From: Dastarcus helophoroides
Taxonomy: Eukaryota > Arthropoda > Insecta > Coleoptera > Bothrideridae
Direction: 5' to 3'
Assembly: GCA_028583605.1 (NCBI GenBank)
Contig: CM053331.1
Coordinates: forward strand, 33,939,818 to 34,003,817
Length of the DNA: 64,000 bases
The notes beneath the pieces are model-generated. The model saw only the letters and a list, made by a program, of their open reading frames with translations. It searched no databases and had not been told where the DNA came from. Position 1 is the first letter of the stretch. Every line of letters starts with the position of its first letter. The translations under genes and the position numbers were made by a program. Positions 11,915 to 23,460 of the stretch are shown here, in pieces.

Positions 11915-12205
11915 CTTTTGTAAAAATTCGAACCTTTGGGAGAAATTCAAACTTTTGAAAAAAATTCGATTTTTTGGGAAAAATTCGAACTTCTGGAAAA
12001 AATTTCGAACTCTTGGAAAAAATTCAAACTTTTGGGAAAAATTTAAACTTTTGAAAAATATTCACACTTTTGAAAAAAAATTCAAACTTGAAAAGATTCG
12101 AACTTTTGGCAATAATTTGATCTTTTGGAAAAAATTCGAACTTTTGGGAAAAATTCGAACTGTTGGGAAAATTCCGAAATTTTGACAAAACATCGAACTT
12201 TTGGA
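11915..12205 (+). repeat. Short 19-bp core array, module 3
   Basis: About fifteen units of the same 19-bp motif, more diverged than in the first module. Confidence 0.85.
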
Positions 12206-12639
12206 AAAAAGGCAAATTTTGAGGAAAAGTTGAGATTTTCAGGAGCTTAAAGGATTAGATTTCGAGATAAAAATCGAAATTTTAGAAAAGGACGGACTTT
12301 GAGAAAAATGTAGAAATTTCCAAAAAAAAAACGATTTTTGTGGAAAAAATCGAGAGAAAAACAAATTTGAAAAAAGATTCGGAACTCGGAGATCGATAGT
12401 TCGAGATAAACATGGAGATTTCTAGAAAAAAGTCGAAATTTAGTTAAAATTTGAAATTTCGCAGAAAAAGTTAAATTTTAGCTAAATTTCGAGAGACGAA
12501 TTTTGAAAAAAGACGAAATTTAAAAAAAGGTCATTTGACTGCTAGTCAAAATTTCGAAAAAAGACGAATTTCCAACAAATTTCTGGAAATTAAAATTTTA
12601 GGGTAAGGATAAACATTTTCTAGAAATAAATATAAAATT

Positions 12640-15330
12640 GAAAAAAAAGTATAATTCTGGAGAAAAACAGAAATTTCGCGAGAATTTTTCAAAATTAATT
12701 TGGGAAAAAAACGAAATTTGGAACAAAAGTCAAACCCTTGGAAATTTGGAACTTTGGGGAAAAATTTGTAAGTTTGAGAAAAATAGAAACTTTTGCGAAA
12801 ATTCAAACTTTCGGAAAAATTTAAACATTCGGAAAAATTTTGAACTTTTGGGCAAAAATTTGCACTTTTGGAAAAAGTTGAAACTTGTTAAAAAAATTCG
12901 AAATTTTGAGAAAATTTGAACTTCTGGGAAAATTTCATACTTTTGGAAACATTTTTACTTTTAAATTTTTTAGAAAATTCTAAACTTTTGGTAAATTTCG
13001 AACCCTTGGGAAGTTTTCGAGCTTTTGGGAAAGATTCGAACCTTTGGGAAAAAAATTACCGTTGGAAAAAATTTGAAATGTTGGGAAAATTTTAATTTTG
13101 GGGAAACTTTCTTTTACTCGAGAATTTTTCAAAATAAATTTAGGAAAAGGACGAAATTTGGAACAAAATTCAAACCTTTGGAAATTTGGAACTTTTGGGA
13201 ATAATTTGTAAATTTGAGATAAATCGAAACTTTTGGAAAAATTCAAACTTTCGCAAAAATTTGAACATTTAGAAAAATATCGATCTTTTGGGAAAAAATT
13301 TGCAATTTTGGGAAAAGTTGAAACTTTTTGAATTAATCCAAAGCTTTGAGAAAATTTGAGCTTCTGGGAAAATTTTGAACTTTTGGGAAAAATTCAAACT
13401 TTTAGAAACATTTTTACCTTTTGAATTTTTTAGAAAATTCTAAACTTTTGGTAAATTTCGAACCCTTGGGAAGTTTTCGAGCTTTTGGGAAAGATTCGAA
13501 GCTTTGGGAAAAAAAATTATAATTGGAAAAAATTTGAAATGTTGGGAAAATTTTAATTTTGGGGAAACTTTCTTTTACTCGAGAATTTTTCAAAATAAAT
13601 TTAGGAAAAGGACGAAATTTGGAACAAAATTCAAGCCTTTGGAAATTTGGAACTTTTAGGAATAATTTGTAAATTTGAGATAAATCGAAACTTTTGGAAA
13701 AATTCAAACTTTCGCAAAAATTTGAACATTTAGAAAAATATCGATCTTTTGGGAAAATATTTGCAATTTTGGGAAAAGTTGAAACTTTTTGAATTAATCC
13801 AAAGCTTTGAGAAAATTTGAGCTTCTGGGAAAATTTTGAACTTTTGGGGAAAATTCAAACTTTTAGAAACATTTTTACCTTTTGAATTTTTAGGAAAATT
13901 TTAAACTTTTGGTAAATTTCGAACCCTTGGGAAGTTTTCGAGCTTTTGGGAAATATTTAAATCTCTGAGAAAAAACTTTATCCTTGGAAAAAATTTGAAA
14001 TGTTGGGAAAATTTTAATTTTGGGGAAACTTTCTTTTACTCGAGAATTTTTCAAAATAAATTTAAGAAAAGCACGAAATTTGGAACAAAATTCAAACCTT
14101 TGGAAATTTGGAACTTTTGGACATAATTTGTAAATTTGAGATAAATCGAAACTTTTGGAAAAATTCAGACTTTCGCAAAAATTTGAACATTTAGAAAAAT
14201 ATCGATCTTTTGGGAAAAAATTTGCAATTTTGGGATAAGTTGAAACTTTTGAATATTTGGAACTTTTGGGCATAATTTGTAAATTTGAGATAAATCGAAA
14301 CTTTTGGAAAAATTCAAACTTTCGGAAAAATTTGAACATTTAGAAAAATTTTGAACTTTTGGGTAAAAATTTGCTTTTTTGGGAAACATTAAAATTTCTT
14401 GAAAAAATCAAAAAATTTTGAGAAAATTTGAACTTCTGGGAAAATTTTGAACTTTTGGGAAAATTTAATACTTTTGGAAACATTTTTGCTTTTAAATTTT
14501 TAGAAAATTCTAAACTTTTGATAAATTTCGAACTCTTAGGAAGTTTTCGAGCTTTTGGGAAAGATTCGAACCTTTGGGAAAAAATTTTATCCTTGGAAAA
14601 AATTTGAAATGTTGGGAAAATTTTAATTTTGAGGAAACTTTCTTTTACTCGAGAATTTTTCGAAATAAATTTAGGAAAAAGACGAAATTTCGAAAAATAT
14701 TCAAACCTTTGGAAATTTGGAACTTTTGGGAAAAATTTGTAATTTTAAGAAAAATCGAAACTTTTGGGAAAATTCGAGCTTTCGGGAAAATTTGAACATT
14801 TTAAACTTTTGGCAAAAAATTTGCAATTTTGGGAAAAGTTGAAACTTGTTGAAAAAATTTAAAATTTTGGGAAAATTTGAACTTCTGCGAAAGTTTTGAA
14901 CTTTTGGGAAAATTTCACTTTTGAAAACATTTTTACTTTTAAATTTTTTAGAAAATTCTAAACTTTTGGTAAATTTCGAACCCTTGGGAAGTTTTCGAGC
15001 TTCTGGGAAAGATTCGAACCTTTGGGAAAAAATTTTGCCCTTTGAAAAAATTTGAAATGTTGGGAAACTTTTAATTTTGTGGAAACTTTCTTTTAATCTA
15101 GAATTTCTTCAAATAAATTAGGGAAAAAGACGAAATTTCGAACAAAATTTAAACCTTTGGAAATTTGGAACTTCTGGGAAAATTTTTAATTTTTGGAAAA
15201 AATTGAAACTTTTAGGAATCATTTTTACCTTTCGAACGTTTGGGAAAAATTCAAACTTTTGGGGAAATGTACCTTTGGAACAAATTGGAATTTGGGGGAC
15301 AGACAATTTTATTCGTGCGATTGCATAAGT
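12640..15330 (+). repeat. About 460-bp higher-order repeat, 5-6 copies
   Basis: The landmark 'gaacccttgggaagttttcg' recurs at about 13001, 13461, 13922, 14531 and 14979, and a second landmark 'agaatttttcaaaat' at about 12681, 13131, 13582, 14042, 14652 and 15091 gives matching spacings. The 609-bp interval contains an internal duplication of about 150 bp (14097-14200 repeated at 14250-14350). Each unit is filled with degenerate 19-bp family text, so this is a second, independently ordered package of that family. Confidence 0.88.
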
Positions 15331-15900
15331 GTCTAAAAAAAATTCGCTGATTGATTTGCTATTTATTTTCGATAGAGGCCGAACGCCGACATATTTACGA
15401 ATTTTATAAAGACTTTATGATTTCCAGAAGCATAAAACAACAAATTAAATTCACAAACGTTCGACTTTAATTATTATGTCTCGTAAAAGATGAGAGATGT
15501 TAGTTCTATAAACAAACTTTCGTAACATTAAGGGGCTTATGAACTGCTCATTTCAAATATACAACGGATAATTTTATGGTTCCGCTTATTTTTTAACGAC
15601 TTTGCTGATTTATTAGACCTAAATACGATTTTCCTTTTACATTTCGCCACACGTTCGCTTTGAGTGCGGGGGAGAAGGAAACGAAACTTCACGACAATTT
15701 ATGGCGCCATTTCTGCCAGTTTTCCTTTGTAGAGGTGACATTTAAGACTATTTATCTGAAAAATATCATACATGATTTAGTAGCTGCCACGCGCGACGTC
15801 CTTTACGTAGATTTTAATTGAAAATTGGAAGAATAGATAATTTTAAACAGGGTGGGACGCCCCCCACTGGCTCATACGACCAAGCGAAAAATTATATTCA
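15331..15900. other. Non-repetitive DNA, no gene recognised
   Basis: Composition is more balanced and there is no tandem structure. It includes a GC-richer patch around 15650-15720 and another near 15840-15870. The only frame (15818-16015) is short and passes into AT-rich text. I see nothing with a recognisable function. Confidence 0.5.
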
Positions 15901-16520
15901 ATTGAGGAAAATTTTTCCAGAAATGTCCATTTTTTCTTCAAAAATCGCCCATTTCTTGATTAGAATTTTCTCAAAATTCGACATTTTCTCGATATTTCAA
16001 GTTTTTTTTTGTTAAAATGTTTCTTTTTTGACAAAATTTGTCTTTTTCTTTCCAAATTTCGAAATTTCGAAAATTGGAAATTTTTTTCGCAATTTCGTAT
16101 TCATTTTAAAAATTTGACTTCTTTTATCAAAACCTAAATTCCCCAAATTTTCGAATTATTTTGACTCAAAATTCGTTAGTTTTTTTAAATTTCGTCATTT
16201 CTCAAAATTCGACTTTTTTCGATTTTTTTTGATTCTGACTGCAAATTTCGTTTATCAAAGTTTGTCTTTTGATCGACGTTTGGTCGACTTTCTGATAAAA
16301 AAGGAAACAAGGAAGTTAATAAAAATATTTTTTTTTGGAAATTGTGAATTTTTGCAAAAAGACAAATATTACGAACAATTTAATTTAATTTTATTATTTA
16401 ATTTAAACTCGAATTTGTTTCTAAATTTCAAGATTTATTTCGAAATTTCCCCTTTTAAACTAGAAATTTCGATTTTTTCGACATTTTTCAAGACAAAAAT
16501 AAAGTGAAAACTGCGAAAGC
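15901..16520. other. T-rich degenerate repeat DNA
   Basis: Loose 'caaaattcgactttttt' phrases without clear period. A 92-codon frame at 16229-16507 has mixed composition at its start but becomes F/L/N/K/I-rich and has no recognisable domain. Confidence 0.5.
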
Positions 16521-17440
16521 AGCGAAAAAAATCCTTCACCTAAATACTATTGTGATTCACGTGACCCTAATTAAATGATAAAGTTACCCTAATTGAATAA
16601 TAAAAAGTACAAGAATCAGAATCTTATCTCCTAGATATAATGACAGTCATTCAGTCATTCAAGTTAATAGCCCACGTTGTTTAGTTAATAAACACAATTA
16701 CTCGTGTTAGGAACTCCAGCAGATAAATTACTTATGATGTAGCGTGTTTGGCATTCGCTCTTGCATTAACACGAGATAAAGCATTAGATCAAGATCGAGT
16801 CGATGTGTGGGCTTTGAATAGATGACAATGTTAGGATCTTAGAATAGAACTTGCACAAGACTATCGCTCTGGTCGCGTTCTCTTACCCTCATTTCCGATA
16901 TCTCGTTTGACGTCAATGGTCTCCATATATTTCCGTCTTTCAATCATCCATTTCCAACTTTTCGACTAATTTTGTTTTGAAACAATTGACGATTAGACGC
17001 TGTCATTACTTGAAAACAGATGAGCTCCACATCGTTGGCACTTGTTTTCAATATTTAAATAGTTCTATGTTATGTTATGGAAGATTAATTTAAAAATATG
17101 AAAAAGGCCTGAATACTATAAATAATTCCATTGCATTCAAAAAATCCAAGCAAAAGTCAAAATTTCGACAAAAAAAACCGAAATTTATGAAAACAAATGT
17201 CGAGTTTTCGAGTTTAAATATTTCAAATTTAATCTAGAAATTTTTTAAAAATTAAGCAGCTTACTGATTACCCACAGAAGCGAAAACTTAAAACTAGTAA
17301 ATAACAGTGTCTATATAGTGTAGTTCGACACATATTTACGCTAGAAATGTCCAAGAAAAGAACAAGAAAAACTCAAAACCTAATCAAATAAAAATTTCTT
17401 CTTTTCACAGGTTGAAGAAAAAAAGCAAATTTCAAGGTTT
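16521..17440. other. Non-repetitive DNA with a possible old LTR fragment
   Basis: Around 16553-16730 the text begins TGTGATTCACGTGACC and contains a TATA-like element, a repeated TCATTCAGTCATTCA initiator-like motif and AATAAA near 16690, in LTR-like order. No matching copy, target duplication or internal region was seen, so this is only a hint. The rest is unique sequence with no convincing coding frame. Confidence 0.35.
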
Positions 17441-17599
17441 TAAATTTTAATTTGAATTATCCAAATTTTTTCGAAATTCTTAATACAACACAAAAATTTT
17501 ACTTTGAACTATCTGAATTTTTTCAAAATTCTCAATACAACACAATTTTGGCACAAAATAAAAGGGTAGCAAAAGCTCGGGAAAAACTTCGAAATTTAT

Positions 17600-18800
17600 T
17601 AAAAATATTTCATTCTTTCAAAATTCGAACTTTTGGAATAAACTCGATCTTTTGAAAAATGTGTAAACTCTTGGGAAAAATTTTAATTTTTCCCAAAAGT
17701 TCACATTATTGCCAAAAGAACAAATTTTTCCCAAAGGTTCGAATTTTTGAAATTTTCCAAGAAATTCGAACTCTTAGGAAAAATTCAAAGTTTTGAGAAA
17801 AATTCGAAATTTCAGGAAAAATTTTAATTTTATTGTAAAAATTGTTTTTTCTAAAATTCGAACTTTTGGGAAAAATTCGAACTTTTGGGAAAAAGTTGAA
17901 CTTTTAAGTAAAATCCGAAGTTTTGGGAAAAATTGAACATTTTGCAAAAATTGAGAAATTTTTCCATAATTAGTAATTTTCCCTAATTTTTGAATTTTTC
18001 CCAATAGTTCGAATGTTTCCCAAAAGTTCGAATTTTTCCCAAAAGTTCAAATTTTTCCCAAAAGAACAAATTTTACAAATATTTAAAATTTTTCCCAAAA
18101 GTTCGAATTTTCGAAATTTTTCAAAAAATTTAGGCTTGGGAAAAATTTAAACTTGGAAAAAAATCAAAATTTTGGGAAAAGTTTTAAATTTTTGTAAAAT
18201 TTTTGTAAAAATTTCGATTTTTTTCCAAAAGTTTGAATTTTTTTTAAGTTCAAATTTTTTCAAAAATTTTAAAAATTCGAACTTCTGGGAAAAAGTTTAT
18301 ATCTTTGTAAAATTTGTTCTTTTGGGAAAAATTAGAACTTTTGGGAAAAATTCGAAATTTTGGGAAAAATTTAAAATTTTTGTAAAATTTGTACTTTTGG
18401 GAAAAATTTCAACTTTTGGAAAAAATTCGAACTTTTGGGAAACATTTGAACTATTGGTAAAAATTAAAAAATTGGGGAAACATTAGAAATTATGGGAAAA
18501 ATTCTCTATTTTCAAATAATTTTGAATTTTTCCCAATAGTTCGAATTTTTCTCAAAATTTGAAATTTTTCTCAAAAGTTCGAATTTTTTCTAAAAGTTCG
18601 AATTTCTATCAAAAGCTGGAATCTTCCCAAAAGCTCAATTTTTTAGCGAAGTTTCACTTTTGTCCTAAACTTTTTAACTTTTACCAGCGTTGCGATTTTT
18701 TTTCAAAATTTTTGTATGTTTTTTTAGAAATTTTGGATTTTACCTCGAAATTTAATTCTTATCTCCGAATGTGACTTCTATCTCAGAATAGAGGCCTTTT
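17600..18800. repeat. 19-bp family array with orientation switches
   Basis: The motif reads as TTCGAACTTTTGGGAAAAA on the plus strand at about 17620-17670, 17840-17930 and 18270-18480. It reads as the reverse complement TTTTTCCCAAAAGTTCGAA at about 17685-17760, 17990-18120 and 18520-18620. Several strand flips in 1.2 kb suggest local inversions or hairpin-mediated rearrangement. Confidence 0.85.
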
Positions 18801-19290
18801 CAAAATTTCCATCCCCGTTTATAAAATTTCTTCTTTCTGTTGAAAATTTCGGTACATCAAAGTCGAAAATTGCTAATTTTGACATCAACCCAGCTGGTAA
18901 CGATTTTAAACGAATTTTAATTTTTCCTGCGTTTTGAACTTTTCTCCAAAATTTTAAACCAGAGAATTTTCGAATGTTTCCTAAATCTTCGTCAATTTGT
19001 TAACAAAATTTGAAACTTTTCGCGAAAGATCGAATTTTTCCCAAAACAACATTTTCCCCAAAATTTTACTTTTTTCCTAAACTTTTCATTGTTTTTTAGA
19101 TTTACGAAACTTGATGATTTTATTTTCCCCTGAAATTTTAATTTTCATCCCAAAATGTGAACTCTTATCTCAAAATTTCGAATTTTTCTGAAAATTTAGA
19201 ATTCTTCCCAAATTTTTGAATTCTTCCCAAAATTTCGAATTTTTTCTAAACCTTTGAATTTTTTCCAAACCTTCGAATTTTTCACAAAAA
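18801..19290 (-). repeat. Degenerate 19-bp family and spacer text
   Basis: T-rich phrases of the 'aattttcccaaaa' type without strict order; a transition into the ordered block that follows. No gene seen. Confidence 0.6.
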
Positions 19291-19735
19291 TTTAAATTTC
19301 AAGTTTTGCTTTGTTTCTGAAACTTTTTGGTTTTCCTTCCGAAATTTCGAACTTTTTCCAAAATTTCGAATTTTTTCCAAAATTTCGAATTTTTTCCAAA
19401 ATTTCGAATTTTTTCCAAAATTTTGAATTTTTTCCAAAATTTCGAATTTTTCCCAAAATTTCGAATTTTACTTTGTTTCTGAAATTTTTTGGTTTTCCTT
19501 CCGAAATTTCGAACTTTTTCCAAAATTTCGAATTTTTTCCAAAATTTCGAATTTTTTCCAAAATTTCGAATTTTTTCCAAAATTTCGAATTTTTTCCAAA
19601 ATTTTGAATTTTTTCCAAAATTTCGAATTTTTCCCAAAATTTCGAATTTTACTTTGTTTCTGAAATTTTTTGGTTTTCCTCCCGAAATTTCGAATTTTTT
19701 CCAAAATTTCTAGTTTTTCCCAAAATTTTGCTTTG
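19291..19735 (-). repeat. Roughly 170-bp tandem units of pure 19-bp repeats
   Basis: A spacer ('ctttgtttctgaaatttttt' then 'ggttttccttccg') recurs at about 19311, 19471 and 19653. Between spacers run near-perfect 19-mers CCAAAATTTCGAATTTTTT. The motif equals the 9-15 kb motif on the other strand with one main change (AAAAGTTCGAA to AAAATTTCGAA). Both strands are open (for example minus 19292-19637), again a by-product. Confidence 0.93.
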
Positions 19736-22700
19736 TTCCTGAAATGTGCATGTTTTCCAGATTTACGAAACTTTTTGGTTTTGTTTTCTCCCGAAATTTT
19801 AATCTTCATCTCCAAATTGTGACTTTTATGTCAAAATTTAAAATTTTCCCAAAATTTCGATTTTTTCTCATAATTTCGATTTTGTTCAAAAATTTTGAAT
19901 TTCCCAAAATTTTGAATTTTTTCCCAAAATTTCGAATTTTTTCCAAAATTTCGAATTTTTCCGAAAATTTCTAGTTTTTCCCAAAATTTTACTTAGTTAA
20001 TGCAATTTTCATGTTTTTCAGACATTTTTTGATTTTTTCTCCCAAAATTTTAATCTTCATCTCAAAATTGTGACTTATGTCAAAATTTAAAATTTTCCCA
20101 AAATTTCGATTTTTTTCTCATAATTTCGATTTTTTTCCAAAATTTTGAATTTCCCAAAATTTTGAATTTTTTCCCAAAATTTCGAATTTTTTCCAAAACT
20201 TCGAATTTTTCCGAAAATTTCTAGTTTTTCCCAAAATTTTGCTTAGTTAATGCAATTTTCATGTTTTTTAGAAATTTTTTGATTTTTTCTCCCAAAATTT
20301 TAATCTTCATCTCAAAATTGCGACTTTTATGTCAAAATTTTCGAATTTTTTCCAAAATTTTGAATTTTTTCCCAAAATTTTGAATTTTTTCCCAAAATTT
20401 CGAATTTTTTCCAAAATTTCGAATTTTTCCGAAAATTTCTAGTTTTTCCCAAAATTTTGCTTAGTTAATGCAATTTTCATGTTTTTCAGAAATTTTTTGA
20501 TTTTTTTCTCCCAAAATTTTGACTTTTATGTCAAAATTTGGATTTTACCCAAAATTTAGTTTTTTTTTTCAAAATTTCGAATTTTTCCCAAAATTTCGAA
20601 TTTTTCCCAAAATTTCGATCTTTTTCCAAAATTTCTAGTTTTTCTCAAAATTTTGCTTAGTTCCTGAAATGTTCATGTTTTCCAGATTTACGAAACTTTT
20701 TGGTTTTGTTTTCTCCCGAAATTTTATATCAAAATTTGGATTTTTCCCAAAATTTCGATTTTCTCTCAAAATTTCGTATTTTCCCCAAAATTTTTAGTTT
20801 CTCCCAAAATATTGCTTTGTTCTTGAAATTTTCATGTTTTCCATATTTACGAAACCTTTTCTTTTTTTTTCCAAAATTTTAATTTTTATCTCAAAATTTT
20901 TACTCTTATCTCAAAATAAAATTTTTTTCCTAAAATTTCGAAAGATTTACGAAACCCTTTGATTTTCTTTTCTTCCAAAATTTCGAATTTTTTTCAAAAT
21001 TTCGAATTTTTCCTAAAATTTCTAGTTTTTCTCAAAATTATGCTTCATTCCTTAAATTTTAATGTTTTCCGGACTTGCGAAACTTTTTGTTTTTGTATTC
21101 TCCCGAAATTTTATTTTCAACTCAAAATTTTGACTTTTGTCAAGATTTGGATTTTCCCCAAAATTTTAATTTTTTCCCAAAATTTCGAATTTTTCCTTAA
21201 ATTTCAAATTTCCCACAATTTCGAATTTCCCACAATTTCGAGTTTTTTTCAAAATTTCGATTTTTTTCCAAAATTTCGAATTTTTTCCAAAATTTCGAAT
21301 TTTTTCCCAAAATTTCTAGTTTTTCCCAAAATTTTTCTTTATTTATGCAATTTCCATGTTTTCCAGAAACTTTTTGATTTTGTTTTCTCCCAAAATTTTA
21401 ATTTTCATCTCAAAATTTTGACTTTTATGTCAAAATTTGGATTTTTCCTAAAATTTCGATTTTTTTCTCAAAATTTTGAATTTTTTCCCAAAATTTCGAA
21501 TTTTTTCACAAATTTCGATTTTTTTCTCAAAATTTCGAATTTTTTCTAAATTTAGAATTTTTCTAAATTTTAGAATTTTTCTAAAATTTTGAATTTTTTC
21601 CCAATATTTAGAATTTTTCTTAAAATTTCTAGTTTTTCCCAACTTTTTACTTTATTAATGCAATTTTTACGTTTTCTACATTTACGAAATTTTTTGGTTT
21701 TGTTTTCTCCCAAAATTTTATTTTTCATCTCAAAATTTTGACTTATATGTCAAAATTTGGATTTTTCATAAAAATTCGTTTTTTTTCTCAAAATTTTTAA
21801 TTTTTCCCAAAATTTCGAATTCTTCCCAAATTTCGAATTTTTTCCCAAAATATCTAGTTTTTCCCAAAATTAGGCTTAAATTTTCATGTTTTCCAGATTT
21901 ATGAACCTTTTTGGTTTTGTCTTTTCCTGAAATTTTAATTTTCATCTCAAAATTCTGACTATTATGTCAAAATTTGGAGTTTTCCTAAAATTTCGATTTT
22001 TTTCTCATAATTTCGAATTTTTCCCAAAATTTCGAATTTTTTCCAAAATTTCGAATTTTTCCCAAAATTTCGAATTTTTCCCAAAATTTCGAATTTTTCC
22101 CAAAATTTCGTATTTTTCCCAAAATTTTTTAATGTCCCGAAATTTCAAATTTTTTCTTAAAACCAAAATTTGCTTTGTTAATGCAATTTTCATGTTTTTC
22201 AAAAATTTTTTGATTTTTTCTTCCAAAATGGACTTTTTTTGTCAAAATTTGGATTTTTCCCAAAATTTCGATTTTTTTTCAAAATTTCGAATTTTTCGGA
22301 AAATTTAGAATTTACCTAAAATTTCGAATTTTTTCCCATAATTTCGAATTTTTCCCAAAATTTTAGTCTTTCCCAAAGTTTTTCTTTGTTCCTGAAATAT
22401 TCATGTTTTCCAGATTTACGAAACTTTCTAGTTTTGTTTTCATCTCAAGATTTTGACTTTTATGTCAAAATTTGAAATTTTTCCAGAAATTTCGAATTTT
22501 TCCTAAATTTCAAGTTTTTTCCCAAAATTTGGAATTTTTTCCTGAAATTTCCATTTCTTCCATATTTACGAAACATTTTGGTTTTGTTTTCTCCGAAATT
22601 CTAACTTTCACCTTAAACTCTTGACTCTTATCTGAAAATTTCGAATTGTTCTTAAAATTTCCAATTTTTCTCAAATTTTAAAATATTTTCCAAAATTTCA

Positions 22701-23460
22701 GATGTTTCCAAAAATTGTGCCTTTTCCTGCAGTTTCCAGATTTTCCAAATTTACGAAAATTTTTGGTTTTGTTTTCTACGGAAGTTTTCAATTTCGCCTC
22801 AAAATTTAAATGTTCATCTCAAAATTTTGACTCATCTCAAAATTTAAAATATTTTCCAAAATCTTGAATTTTTCTTAAAACTTTAAATCTTCTCCAGAAA
22901 TACAAATTTGTCCCGAAATTTCGAAATTTTTCTTGCCTTTTTCGTGAAACTTTTATGTTTCCAAATTTACGAAACTTTATTTTTGTTTTCTCCCGAAATT
23001 TTAATTTCCATTTCAACAATTTGACTCTTACCTCAAAATTTAGAATTTTTCCCGAAATTTCGAATTTTTCCCAAAATTTCTAAATTTTTCTAAAGCCTTA
23101 AATTTTCCCCAAAAATTTCAATTTTTCCCAAAATTTCGAAATTTTGGGATTTTGGCTTTGTCCCTAAAATTTCGATTTTTTGCCAGATTTACGAAACTAT
23201 GTAATATTTACCCAAAACCTTAAGTTTTCCCCAAAAATTCAGCATTTTCCCAAAATTTCGAGTTTTTCCCAAAATTTTAACTTCCTCCTGAAATTTCTAT
23301 ATTTTTCAGATTTAAAAAACTGTTTGATTTTGTTTTTCCCTGAAACTTTTATTTTGGAATTGAAGTTTAAATTTTCATTTCATAATTTTGACCCATCTCT
23401 TTTTTTAATTTTGATTTTAGACTCATTTCGCCTTTATTCTGAAAATGTCAGTAACACGGT
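19736..23460 (-). repeat. Interleaved higher-order repeat, about 150-330 bp, roughly 17 copies
   Basis: A spacer module ('catgttttccagatttacga', then 'aactttttggttttgttttc', then 'tcccgaaattttaatcttca') recurs at about 19770, 20030, 20275, 20490, 20700, 20850, 21085, 21370, 21690, 21910, 22205, 22430, 22575, 22765, 22980 and 23320. Between modules lie 4-10 units of the CCCAAAATTTCGAATTTTT motif. Order decays gradually toward 23.4 kb. Frames here (for example 20959-21549) are F/K/N/S/I-rich by-products. Confidence 0.9.

Larger units (their letters stand above)
9171..12650 (+). repeat. Composite higher-order repeat with three 19-bp core arrays
   Basis: A module runs: lead-in 'ggaaactttggagaagcaaa', then a 19-bp core array, then 'aggagcttaaaggattagat', then a tail. 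Lead-ins lie at about 9176, 11183 and 11867, and trailing modules at about 10710, 11445 and 12240. The core is about 1450 bp in the first module but only about 175 and 285 bp in the next two, so one core has expanded or the others have contracted. Frames here are by-products of the repeats. Confidence 0.88.
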
